This document shows, in pieces, positions 1 to 10,900 of a DNA stretch of 64,000 bases; the stretch's first letter is position 1; every line of letters starts with the position of its first letter. The stretch is from contig VTPC01005357.1 in the NCBI GenBank assembly GCA_011009095.1, positions 1 to 64,000 on the forward strand, written 5' to 3'. The notes beneath the pieces were generated by a model. The model saw nothing but the letters and a program-made list of their open reading frames with translations. It did no database searches and was not told the DNA's origin. This stretch comes from Ignelater luminosus (Eukaryota > Arthropoda > Insecta > Coleoptera > Elateridae). Both the position numbers and the translations under genes were made by a program.

Positions 1-1129
1 CATTGAGAATGGTTTTATTGCTTTTCAGAATATTTTCCGTGATGATCGATACACTTTTTCATTCCGTTTGACGTATCTCCAAAACGTGCATTTTGAACGC
101 ATCAACCGCTTTTTCTGGCGTCGAAAATCGTTGACCATGTAGTTTATTCTTCATGAGAAGTCGTTGGGTGCCAAATCAGGACTGTACGACGGATGACCCA
201 TCAATTCGATGTTTTGGTCGGTCAAATATTGAGATGTTTGGGCCGATGTGTGAGAGCTCGAATTATCGTGGTGAAGTAAGATCCTGATTGTTTTATCTTA
301 CTTCTCCAAAGAATTCAGGCAAACAAATAATTGTGTATCATTCAGAATTGACCGTTCTGCGATCTTCCAGTCGCACTGTAGTCACGTGTGCTTTTATCCC
401 CAAAAAAAAAACAGGTGACCATTTGATTCGAATTGCTTTTTTGCGCAAACAACTTTTGTTGGGTTCGCCTCATCTTGGAAGATGCATACTGCTGTTTACT
501 TTTGGGCTCATACGCATAGATCCAAGACTCGTCACCTGGTTAGATGTTATACACGGCTTTTGACGCATCACGATTGAATCTTTTGAGTATTCCTTTGCAC
601 CAATCGATTTTTTAAGCGATTATCAAATTATGCGAAATCCAACGCGAACAAATCTTTTAATGCGAAATCTTGTTCATGCTTGTCATACTAATGCCCAGGG
701 ATGTCTCAACCTCACGGTATGTGACATCATTATCAGTTCGCGCACAGCATCAATGTTTTCTGGCACAACCACCGATTTTGGACGACCTTCTTTAAATTCG
801 TTCGTGAGCGAACGAACGGCCACAGTTGAATTCGCTAAACTAGTGATATGCAGATAGATGGTGCTTCATCGCCAAAAGTTGAATTGAGTTGATCGTTGCT
901 GAGATAATTCACGCCGAAAGTCATAGTAAATCGGCGCTCGAGAATTTTCACTAGTTAATTTCATTTTTTGACTGAGTGAAATTTTCAAGTCACTGTAAAC
1001 AACACAGATAGCGTCCGAATACGTTCTGAATACGTATACGTAAAAAATGGCAAACTTTACGATGGCTACGTAGAGGGCGCCTAATAACGCCAATGTTGTC
1101 AATTGCGGATACATAAATAACAACCCTCG
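1..1129 (-). mobile_element. Degraded mariner transposon, truncated by the left window edge
   Basis: Read on the minus strand, this is a cut-and-paste mariner transposase gene (DD34D type) broken by stops and frameshifts. The start ATG is at 964-962 and opens with MKLTSENSRAPIYYDFRREL, a typical mariner N-terminus. Further on, shifted-frame pieces read NEFKEGRPKS near 800, a catalytic HHDN..SSHTSA block near 265, and SYSPDLAPNDF near 180, which holds the third catalytic Asp. The outer 5' end is probably at 1129: the minus strand starts CGAGGGTTGTTATTTATG directly after a TA, the expected target site. The 3' end lies off the window. It sits in intron 2 of the gsb gene, in the same orientation. 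It is clearly inactive. It is a different lineage from the mariner at 35.4 kb. Confidence 0.88.
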
Positions 1130-1265
1130 TATGTTGGCAAAAATTTTGGTTGTTATTCTTCTAACTTCTATGTATGGTTAGAATCTAAGAAATTTTGAGT
1201 CATCAAAAAGGTTCCAATCAGTTTTAATTTTACGAATCTGATAGTATATAAGCAGTATGAAACGG

Positions 1266-1342
1266 GCAAGCATTGACTCTCATTATCCTCCACTGATGAG
1301 TCCAAACAAGGACGAAACGATCGTCTGTTAGTCAATGCTTGC
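1266..1342 (+). ncRNA. Hammerhead ribozyme motif (type I, open stem I)
   Basis: All conserved core elements of a self-cleaving hammerhead are present in order. They are CTGATGA at 1293-1299; stem II GTCC/GGAC at 1300-1303 and 1310-1313 with loop AAACAA; GAA at 1314-1316; a short stem III AC/GT (1317-1318, 1323-1324) closed by GATC; and a GTC cleavage triplet, so cleavage is expected after C1325. Distal stem I is a perfect 13-bp helix, GCAAGCATTGACT (1266-1278) with AGTCAATGCTTGC (1330-1342). Proximal stem I is weak (2 bp) beside an asymmetric internal loop. The tiny stem III resembles hammerheads of animal retrozymes, satellite DNAs and Penelope-like elements. A TATA-like stretch lies at 1244-1251. 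It is on the strand opposite to gsb, so the gsb transcript would not contain the active form. In vivo activity is unknown. Confidence 0.82.
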
Positions 1343-3557
1343 ACGAATTTTTATTTGTGGGAAGACAATATGCATCTTTTGGATGTTTTTCCTTTATTTA
1401 TGATTATTATTATTTACGAATCCCGTTAATTTCTAGTCTGTCTTAGACTAACCTTTTCACAAGTAGGTTCTGTCCGTTAGCACCCTTTCTTGGGAAACAG
1501 TCACATTCAGTTTACTTTATTCTTTATAAAAGACCACCGAGCAGACCTCCAGTTGTTGATATATTTACAAACATCAAATAAAATAGGCACTGTTGAACAA
1601 GTAGTTTAGTGAAAAATAACTGCTGGATTCTACTAAATTTGAAAAGTGATATCATGGTAAAAAAATGGTAAAGCAGATAGGATATCGACATAATTAGAAT
1701 AGCTAGAATCATGTTGATATATACTACTCATAGTTATGTTAGTCAAGTTTAGAAATTAATTAAAATGAATGAGTAGTATACATTGTATACAAATGATGAA
1801 TTTACGTCAATTTATCCTTTGTGAGTTTCCAAAAGGGAAGAAATTAGCCGGCTTTTGATGGTACTTGCCAAAGATGGTCTGAGAGGAATTTAAGCCTTCA
1901 AGAATGGTAATTGTAGAAAAGTTAGTTATCACTCAGAACACAATTTCAGCTAAGGGCTATTTATAAGTTCAGTCAATGGGTTCTTCATACACTAGCAGAT
2001 AAGCTTCTGTCTGTCTCCTCATCAATACTAGTCTTTCGTAAACAAATTAATTATGTAAAACAAAAATATATCACATACACCAATTTGCAACATAAAAGCC
2101 TTGTTTAACGTACTACATATAATTGATGAGATATGCAGGGTCTAATTTTATTAGTTATTTAGATCGAGAAGTAATTAATTATTAGTGATTCAGAAAAATA
2201 TTTCCAACAGTTAATAAGCTTAAACCAGAAAGTTAAAGAAATAAATGCCAACTTTGGCAAATAGAAAGAGACTAATCTCATTAACTTAAAATTAGAACAA
2301 AAACTAAAACTGATCACTCTTTAAGAAATCATTCTTGAATAAGCGCTTCAGGGTTTATTTTATAAAGTGAAATTTCCAATAGGCTTTTGCAAAATAAAAG
2401 TTTACAGCTCACTTTCCTTGTTCTAAATGGTCCTGCATTCTTAAAACTTAAATTTCTGAGATTCTGGAATCTCAACTGATTTTGAGGTGAATTATAGAGG
2501 AATAAAGTTATATCCTTATTAGGTTTATTTATTTTGCCATACATAGTTCTAAATGTCTTTTCAGTAGTTTACTCTTTAAATCAAAATAGGAATTCTTTGC
2601 AGGATCTCTCGACCTAATTTATTAATATGTCTCTGATTGTTTTCTGACTGTTTCGTATTTGCCTGCTTGCTAATGAAGTTGTATACTAAATATAAACACA
2701 AAGATTTGTTGACTAACAAATGTCAAAAACCATTTCAAAATTAAAGATTGTTATTATTAAACATCAAGAATTAGATTTATGGAACGGAAACAGCAACAAA
2801 GGAATGACAACGACGTGCTCAAAGATGTTGGTAGTGTTTGTTTTGCCAATTTTGTTGCATCTAGTGTAAATATCTTAATTGGCTCTATTTTTAGTGCTGA
2901 ACAAACTGTGTTGAATTTGATTGTTTACACTGTTTTGTTAACTAATTTAGCAAAAGTTAGTTCTTAACTACCAATTAAAATTGTTCTTTATGTTTAGGAA
3001 ATGTTGTATAGCCGATGATATAAAAGTCACGTAACAGATTATTGTGTGCAAGAGGCATGTGAAGATTATTTTTCATTTAAAAAGGAATTTCATAAATTTG
3101 TTAGAAAGCGATACGGCAAACAATATTTAAAAAACAAAGAAAAAAACTGTATGCTCCGCTTATTTTGGATATTTCTCACGTTTTTATACAAAATTGGTTA
3201 TAAACACATTTAATGTATACCGAATGGTAGATACTAGAATTAGTAAATGAACTGTCTAGAAACAACTTCATGGTTGATTTTTAGCCATTAAATTTTTCAG
3301 TCAACATTAAATGAAACGTTAATAGTCCAATCTTTTTTTATCATGCCCATTTCTTGCGTGCATTTCGATTTTTCTATTAACTACAATAACACCGCATTTA
3401 ATCTCGAAAAATCAACTCTCACAGTCTGAAGTTTCATTATTTTCTTAATCCAGAATTTAGATAGTTTCGAAGAAGGAGAAAGATACAAAGGTAAATTAAA
3501 TAAACTAATAAGCAGAATAAGAACAAAGAAATTATAATTGCAAAAAAAGTAATTTAC
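1343..3557. other. Intron 2 of gsb (visible part), no gene seen
   Basis: AT-rich sequence with no supported gene. The next coding exon of gsb (end of the paired domain, then the homeodomain) was looked for on the minus strand here and not found, so it should lie to the left of the window. Small open frames at 1524-1712, 2329-2544 and 2779-2967 have no recognisable domain and AT-driven composition. Confidence 0.6.
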
Positions 3558-3871
3558 CTTGATAAGTTTGTCTCTGATTTCCCAAGAAAATATTCCGGGA
3601 TTATCTCTTTTTAATTGTTCGATTCTCGATTCAACTTCAGCCGTCGCAACCCTTGGTTTCGACCCTCCAATAACACCCGGTCGAATGCTTCCGGTTTCCT
3701 GGTAGCGATTTAAAATTTTCGATACACAACCATGTGATACCCTTAATTGTCTCGATATAACACATGGCCGTATTCCGGCAGCAGCCATCTCGACGATCTT
3801 TAATCGAATGTGATTCGGTAAAGGCCTTCCGTTAATAAAAACACCTCCTAATTGATTAACACGACCTTGAC
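3558..3871 (-). CDS. gsb: gooseberry-type Pax3/7 protein, exon 2 (paired domain)
   Basis: This exon encodes most of a paired domain, the DNA-binding domain of Pax transcription factors. It starts (Q)[17 protein letters not shown], runs through the PAI-subdomain helices ([20 protein letters not shown]), the turn [17 protein letters not shown], and ends [10 protein letters not shown] inside the RED subdomain. The hallmark residues of the Pax3/7 (paired/gooseberry) group are all intact. The acceptor is TTTATAG before 3871 and the donor is AAG|GTAAAT at 3558/3557. The entry phase (second base of a Gly codon) fits exon 1 at 15372-15426 exactly. Exon 2 ends in phase 0 after Lys. About 23 residues of the paired domain and the homeodomain lie in later exons outside the window. 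Paired and gooseberry-neuro have near-identical paired domains, so the name rests on exon 1. Expected role: nuclear regulator in segment polarity and neural patterning. Confidence 0.93.
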
Positions 3872-6800
3872 CTATAAATAAAAAATAAATTTTTAACTTT
3901 GAATACATTACAACGAATGTTATATATTTAAGATATTACACAAGTAGAAAAAAGTAAACTAAAGAAGTCAAAACTCAGTCTGGTGGTGGTTCTACCAGAA
4001 GATTTACCGCTTGTGTTGGTCAGACAAATATAACTCCAGTGTCGTAATTTAAATACAAAACCACTTTCAAACTAACATTGTAAATTATACCAAACCAAGA
4101 CAAAAGATTTCACCAAATATTATATGAACTTTAAGCATGGCCTTAAGCTGTTATTTTTGATTTCATAAGAAAGTTGACCCGTAATTAAATATTCAAAAAT
4201 GTATTTTATTAGCTGTAAGATACTTTATGATTAAATTTATGTTTTCTCCATAATCTTCTCATTTAAATTAATTTAGTAATCCAATAATTTACTATGGATG
4301 CGATAAATTTAGCAACAAGGAAATTATTTGAAAATTGAAAGAAAGCTTGATGTAAGTATCTACCTCAATTTATTTGCTACAATATAAAAACCTTTTTGAC
4401 AGAAACGAATTGAACAGAAAATCATCAAATCGTGCGTACATAAAGCTTCTTAAGGTTGCTTTTACATGAAAAGAAAAAAGATGAAAAGACCACCCGGTAA
4501 TATTTACCCAAAAAGTATTAAATTTGAAGGGACAATGTCAGAAGTTAAGTTAACTGTAAAATCCCATTGGTCATTTTTAAATTGTACAATAGATAATTCA
4601 ATTTTATTTTTCTTCCTATTATTGATCTAAATAAGAATGATTTTATTCAAAGAAAGAAATGGGAATCTTACGAACAAATCTGACGTGAGTGAATTGTGCA
4701 CAGAATTAATTCAATTGTTTTTATTTGATTTTAATTGTTGAAAGAAATAATTAATTTTCAAAGTGTTGCAGTTAATTTGAAGTTTATGGTTTCTCTTGAA
4801 TCATCTCGAGTTTAGTTTATGAATCATTTTATTTTTCTACTACAACTTCTTGTTTTGTACATGTTAAATATAAAAAAACAAAATTGCAATAAATAATAAT
4901 CACACTCAAAAGGGATTAACTTTAAAGAATGGGATTAAAATTATTAAAAAGCTTTCAAAAAATTTCGAAACAAAATTAAGAAATTTAATAACGTTTTTCT
5001 TAGTATTTTAATACTTCATTTATAAAAGGAGGTTTATAAAAGTCACCGCTTATTAATCCTTTTGTCCTGTGGAAGCTAAAGAGTTAAAAATATGTTTTTT
5101 ATTATCAAAATTTTGAAATGAAAGATAAATTTTGGCCTGGGGCGCTGTTTTTATTTCTTCGACTTATGCTCACCTGTAAATTATAACCCCCATCTTTAAG
5201 TTGCGGTTTTTTATGTATTTTATTATATCTAATCTACCATCTCACTTTTGTACGCATCTTCTTCTAATAACATACTTTCGTGTTATAATTGAAATAATAC
5301 CTCTTTAGTATTATATTTATTAAATCTTTAAAAATTAATTTGGAAAATAAAATTAAAACTAAAATTAAATTTTGCAAATTGATTGATCTTATTAAATTCC
5401 GCTTTTGTACGAGTCACTTTTAAGTGACTTAAAATGCTTGCCATTTTTGTTTTTAATTAAGTCTATAAAACTGTAGTAAACGTTGTTCTTAGAAACGGAT
5501 GATTAAGTAACGTTATTCCTAATGGTTTCAAGTTTAAAAGGTTCTTAGTATATCTAAAAATAAAAAGGAAAATAATAGGTAAGTGCCCTTTCGCAACGAT
5601 ATAATATTGAAGCAGCAATAACGGTCTCTTCCGCGTAATTAGCATATATTATACGATATTTTAGTGCCGCTTTTGTGAAATGGCATCAGGTATCAAGTGT
5701 AGTATCTGGCTGATGAAAACAGGCATTAGGGAGATCAAAGCAACCGCTGGTCGGGGCCGGCTTTTCATTTTCTTAAACGTCCGCACGCCCACCTCGCATA
5801 TCACACACGTAACACAGTCAGATGGTGCGGCCCGACACCTCATGCTCATTTTCGAAGCGTTTTGTGGTGGTCATTCGGTGAAAAAAAAATTATGCCATTC
5901 CTTATCCGACGGAATTGCTTATGACAGCGAAATTGGAATTTTGTAAAAAAGTAGCTTATAGGTATGCGGCCGAATTCGCTTTTAAAATAGTGAGGTTCTG
6001 TTGCTCGCTCAATGTGTGTATGGGAATTTATGGTCGGCAAGAGAAACGTTCGTTTGTAATATAATAGTTTGTTGTAAGTTGTAGGAGGACGTAAATTAAT
6101 ATTTTTTATTGCGGCTTTGTTAATACACACAAGATTGAAGCGTTCTCGTAATTAGAATTAATGATTAAATAAACAAATTAATAAGCAGGTACCTACACGT
6201 GTCAGAATTCCAAACACAATGGTAAAGGCTTTTTTATTAAGGTACAGCACAACTACTTATACAAGTTGAAATAAAACCAGCTACTATATTATACTTCAAA
6301 GTGTCGACTAGAAAATCAGCGAGTAGGTAACACGCACAACCTCAAATGTCACATAATTATAAATAATCTGGTTTGTCACTAAAACAAATAAGTAGTAGGT
6401 ACAAATTCAAATCATTTTTTAAAATGCCTCAAGCGACTTTTTTGTCTTTTGTCTTTCATAACAGCTGAAACTGACAGCTAAAAATAATTTGATTGCAAAG
6501 TAAAAATATCTAAACAATAGAAAGCATTATATTTGCTATATGTTAATTGACTAATTGTTTATAGGGGTGTCACAAGAAAAACGAGTAGGACCTTTACTAT
6601 TTCTTTATATGTATACAATTTATTTTTAGATCATATCTTTAAATGATGGGATAAAGCTTCCGAAATGAAATATTTCACTAAATAGTTTAAATACGGATCA
6701 TTCTTGTATCACTACATCGAGACACCTCAACAAGAGAATTGACACCCTATCTAATGTAATAATAGAAATGGCCTTATACCGCCTTCATGTCAAGAAGATA

Positions 6801-7129
6801 CGCTGTAAAAGATATCGTAGTGTGATTACGAATTGATATAAATAATGTTACACTAAGATAGTTCGTGTCAGCTGGAAGTAGTCATATTGTTCTATCTATG
6901 CTACGTATCTAGAAAATCTACACAAAGCAACTCATGCTGTTCTGGAACCTTTCTTCGTGGATAGAAATACTCGTTGGCTATGCATTTTGGCTTATAATTT
7001 CTATTTGAAAAATAGGACCTAATACATTGTTCCTCGAGTGAGTCAGACAGACTTCAATTTAAATGGTTCACGAAAATTAATAACTGTAACCGGATACAAC
7101 AAGCAGTAATAAGTATGGAAGTATGTTAC

Positions 7130-7290
7130 AAAAGATTTCCATCATGTCAAGGGTACAACAAGATTGTGATATCCGCACTGCTATTGAACCTATACTTGCC
7201 GTGAAAAGAACTATTTGAAGAAATTCTGGATGAGATAGAAGCGAAATTAAGATATGCCAACGATGCAGCGCTCATGATTAGAATCGGTCC
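7130..7290 (+). mobile_element. LINE reverse transcriptase fragment
   Basis: A short relic of a non-LTR retrotransposon. In one frame, from about 7218 to 7280, it reads EEILDEIEAKLRYANDAALM. This matches the reverse transcriptase region around the catalytic YADD motif, here mutated to YAND. A little upstream, shifted frames give VKGTTRL and RVQQDCDI, which correspond to the conserved block before it (usually V(R)QGC). Too short and decayed to place in a clade. No flanking target duplication was found. Confidence 0.65.
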
Positions 7291-7641
7291 AATATCAAGA
7301 ATTCAGATATAAAAACTTCAACACCCCTGTATTTAATTCTACAGACATACTTAAAACTTCCTAGAAAACAATCTCTGTTTCCTTTTCTATCATTCATCTT
7401 TGATTTGCTTCTCCAACTCATTGAATTGTTCTAACTTTAACGCCTTGAAGATGTCTTTCTTTGAGCCTGACTAAAATAAGGACAATAGAAAGTCAAACGA
7501 AAAAACCTCCAAAGAGCCCTTATACATTTTTCTTGATTTTTCTAGTGTTCCATCTGGAATCTTCTACTTACTTTTTTTTGCAAACTCGTATATCAAGCAT
7601 ACTTCTTGACTCAAGTTTCTGAGTTAAACAGACTTTATAGC

Positions 7642-7849
7642 ACAGTCAACTCATAAAGTAATGTCGCAAAATGATTTACATGTTGGTATTTAATGTCTGA
7701 ATTCATGACAATTTTCTCATACGTAAGTACTAAGTTGATAAACTGATCTTGGTTACTTACTATTTATAAAATGCAGAATTTTCCAATAAATGAGAAATTA
7801 AGCGCTAAAATATAAAACATTTTGCGACATTACTTTATGAGTTGATTGT
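7642..7849. mobile_element. Short non-autonomous DNA element (MITE) with 32-bp TIRs
   Basis: The left terminus (7642-7673, starting ACAGTCAACTCATAAAGTAA) is repeated inverted at 7818-7849 with a single mismatch (G versus A at the fourth base). The 144-bp interior is AT-rich and has no coding capacity. Terminal repeats this well conserved, around such a small non-coding core, define a MITE. The TIR and the nearby TA dinucleotides suggest the Tc1/mariner superfamily, but a clean target duplication is not evident. Confidence 0.8.
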
Positions 7850-8459
7850 ACATTATGAAAACGAAGCATCTTCAAGTAAGAATTCCGTAGTGTCGTCTAC
7901 AACAACAGAATGCTGTAACATAGAATACCGTAAAGATGTTTCAAAGGAAATCAACCGAGAATAAAATTTTAAATGACTAGAAACAATCTAAGAATCCGCC
8001 AGTGAAAGGCCTATATTTAGTACAATCTGTTTGCAATAGTTTTCTATACTTTGTTCCCTGCATTCCAGCATATGATAGCATATATTTAATGCAATAACAA
8101 GTTCAGCGACCATATATGGGCCCTAGAACCATCCAGAGGCTGAATTGGCTCCTATAAATGCAAACTCATCAATGGAAATTAACTTTACAGCAGAAATCTG
8201 ATCAAACTAATTTAGTTCTAATAGTCGAACTGTAAAATATACTAACGTATTTTGTTGTTATACGAGCCAATTTGGCCCTTGTGACTAGGTACGAGGTAGA
8301 CACACAAAAATATACAGTAAATGGATGTCATTGGAAATAGAAAGTTTAATTAAAGAAACGACTCAGAATTCGACAAAAATTGTTAAATACTGAGAGAAAG
8401 GCAGATAGCGTAGAAATATAAACACAACAGGTAAAACTCCTTTTAAGAAAAGACAAAAC

Positions 8460-9111
8460 AAGTTATATAGATGGAATATCAAACATTAAGCAAAGTCGAA
8501 GAAGCGACAGTTAGAAATAATTCCAGAACCCATTACGAAGTTTTACGGAAAACAAGAGAAGGAAGAACAGCAAACAAGGTCAAGCAAAAGATAATAATAA
8601 AACAAATTACACTGAGAACGGAAAAAAGGAATCTTTGAAAGCTGGAGAGAATACTTTAAGCTGAAATAAAGTTAGATCTAAAAGATGAAAATGTAGTCAA
8701 GAAGAAATTCGAAATGTCACAAATGAAAGGCAACTGGAATAGATGGCATTGTTGTACATAGTAGTGAAAAATATATGGAGAGAAGACGGCTGATCAAAAG
8801 GTATTAAATATAATAAAGTTACATAAATAAGGCAATTAGTGTGAAAGACTGTAATAATACGTGACCTGTTACCCTTCTAAGTGTAACTTCAAAAGCAATA
8901 ATTACAATTATTTTAGAGATAATAAAACGTAAAGCAGGTAGATAAAGCCTGCGGTTAAGTAATACTGGCTTTAGAGCAATTAAATGGCAAAAAGAAATAC
9001 TATACAAGTTTTATTGACTTTGCTAAAGTGTTTGAGAGCATAACAGAGAAACAATGCGAAAAATCTTGATTAACGGAGAAATACATTCGGATCATTAAGT
9101 ATTAACTGTTC
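8460..9111 (+). mobile_element. Decayed LINE, 5' part of reverse transcriptase, interrupted by piggyBac
   Basis: The relic lies on the plus strand. Around 8735 a frame reads KATGIDGIVV (usual K(A)PGPDGI). Around 8850-8945 it reads DCNNT, a stop, then PVTLLSVTSKAIITIILEII. Around 8960-9110 it reads NTGFRA, FIDFAKVFES and YIRIIK, the usual order being QAGFR, FIDFEKAFDS, then the LIK block. The order and spacing match an APE-type non-LTR reverse transcriptase. The reading resumes at about 10557 on the other side of the piggyBac element. Many stops; inactive. Clade not assigned with confidence. Confidence 0.78.
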
Positions 9112-9115
9112 TTAA

Positions 9116-10556
9116 CCCATAAATGCCCGATTTTTTTTTCAACAATCTTATCTGATTTTTGTAATGATTTGCATTTAGTTATATAGAAAATGGTAGTCTA
9201 TGGTTTTTTTATTGTTAATTAATTAATAGCTTGCTAATTATGGTCCGTTACCGTATGGTAACACTGCCAAATAATTTCAGGTTAACTGCAAAATATTATT
9301 TACTGTAGGCTTGTATATCTATCGTGTGTAATGTAATATTTCACAGTAAATAATATTTTGCAGTTAACCTGAAATTATTTGGCAGTGTTACCATACGGTA
9401 ACGGACCATAATTAGCAAGCTATTAATTAATTAACAATAAAAAAACCATAGACTACCATTTTCTATATAACTAAATGCAAAAGAACAACCTTCTCCCGAG
9501 CACTTCTGCTGCTTTTTGTTTTCTGTTGATACCAATAGGTGATCTTTTCTGATATCTGATATCATCCCTAATTTTGTTTAACGTTATGCTGTTCAGAGCT
9601 GCTGACGAAAGTTGCGTCACTTGATGCCCGGCTTTCTTATACAGCTCCCAAGAATTTTCAATTGCAACATCAAGCATTCACGTAAAAAGGCACCACCACC
9701 ATTGTTTACCCCTTAATAGAAATTCTACATCTTGATTCATTTTCATCCATAACGTCAGTACCTTCCATGCATTTATTAGGTTTGCCAATGGCATATGGTT
9801 TGGGTACCTGAATAACTGTTTTCTTGTTTTGCGAGAATCTTTTGACAGAACCAACAGGATTGACAGTGTATTGCATTGCTATGCATAGTATACCATCTAC
9901 CTACTATCTAAAGAATATGCGCTTTACTGTTCTTTGGCAAGGGACAACTCTTAAGAATACAATTTTCGTGTATAGTTTCTGTGCCCCATATCCATTTTGA
10001 CAAAGATGATTTAGTAAATTTACACTGGTGAATAGATTATCAAAAAAGAAATTGTATGATAATTTCCTTCTAGTGTCAGGAATTTCATTCAACATTCTAA
10101 TAAACGGTTCTGTAGGTTTACCACAAAATTTCTGATTCTCTTTGGTACTGTGGCGAGATTTTCCCTGGTAGAGATCAAAGTTTATGAGATAACCGTGTGA
10201 AATACTTAGCGACCACATTTTGAAACCAAAACAGATGGGCTTCTCACGAATAAATTATTATTTGCATCCATGCCCTCCAAAGTGCATCACCATTGTCTCA
10301 CCATAACTTGTATGTCCTTCAAGTACAAAATTTTTTTAAAACCGTTGTTTGAGCTTATTCATTAGTTGTCTCAATTTCCATGCTTTATGCTCTAAATTGG
10401 GACTGTTGTTGCCAGCACAGTGTAAAAACCGCATAATTGTCAAAAAACTGCTTCGTCTCATTGCACTGAATGCAAAAAGATTTTGCATATCTTCTTTAAA
10501 GTCCCAATAGTGTCGTTTACCAGGTAATCTGTTATAACCACTGTTACCATATGGTA
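9116..10556 (-). mobile_element. piggyBac-like transposon relic nested in a LINE
   Basis: Minus-strand pieces match piggyBac transposase in the expected N-to-C order. From right to left: GYNRLPGKRHYWDFKEDMQN and MRRSSFLTIMRFLHCAGNN (10.35-10.55 kb); MWSLSISHGYLINFDLYQGK and LSYNFFFDNLFTSVNLLNHL (10.0-10.22 kb), which hold two catalytic Asp positions; then VMDENESRCRISIKG and MLDVAIENSWELYKKAG (9.5-9.75 kb). The left end is TTAA (9112-9115) followed by CCCATAAATGCCCG, a plausible piggyBac target and terminal repeat. The opposite TIR is missing. The protein is cut just before GYNRLP, at a palindrome TTACCATATGGTAA (10544-10557), where the host LINE resumes. Frameshifts and stops make it inactive. 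Confidence 0.85.
9168..9481. repeat. Perfect 139-bp inverted repeat with 36-bp spacer
   Basis: Arms 9168-9306 and 9343-9481 are exact reverse complements over 139 bp, checked base by base, with a 36-bp loop at 9307-9342. Each arm contains the palindrome GTTACCGTATGGTAAC. The right arm overlaps the first codons beyond the piggyBac C-terminal reading. The left arm is 52 bp inside the proposed piggyBac left end. The absence of a single mismatch contrasts with the decayed transposase beside it. It suggests a recent duplication-inversion, a recent foldback insertion, or gene conversion between arms. Confidence 0.95.
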
Positions 10557-10900
10557 ATGATTGACTGGGCAATGAACAGAGTAATAGATAAAAAGGCTAG
10601 GTTATTATGAAAAAGGTTTGATAAACTTAAGGACTTAAAATATTCCGATGATATTAAACTTAAGAACAGAAAGGACAACACATAATCGAACCCGCAATAG
10701 TTGCGAAAGACACCCGTAAAATCCAGACATTTGTCAATAAATTGTGGCTTGTTGCCAATCGAAAACCGATTGCAACCGCAATTTACAAGCGTAAATGTAG
10801 ATAGCTTAAGCGTGTTAAGAAAATCAAACGACTTTAAAACAAGGCAAATGTTAGAATCTAAACATTCTGAAAGAAGAAAGAAAGGTGGTCAGCTAGAAAC
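10557..10900 (+). mobile_element. Continuation of the piggyBac-interrupted LINE
   Basis: Just after the piggyBac relic, plus-strand frames read IDWAMNRVIDKKA (10560-10600) and DKLKDLKYSDDI (about 10618-10655). This is the usual order of the LINE block ending in the catalytic (F/Y)ADD motif, here YSDD. At about 10712 it reads TRKIQTFVNKL, like the C-terminal KIQTFINKCLR block of the same LINE type. These are the segments expected after the FIDFAKVFES and YIRIIK blocks that end at 9111. The two parts are therefore one copy split by insertion. Confidence 0.75.

Noticed and set aside
2779-2967. 62-codon plus-strand open frame
   Set aside because: No domain, no splice or composition support, within a gsb intron; likely chance.
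5150-5195. Candidate first exon of gsb: ATG GGG GTT ATA ATT TAC followed by AG|GTGAGC on the minus strand
   Set aside because: The donor is good, but the phase does not fit exon 2 and the peptide is not Pax-like. The exon at 15372-15426 fits in both respects.
5661-5946. Overlapping open frames on both strands in a less AT-rich block
   Set aside because: They mirror one another across strands and contain no recognisable motif.
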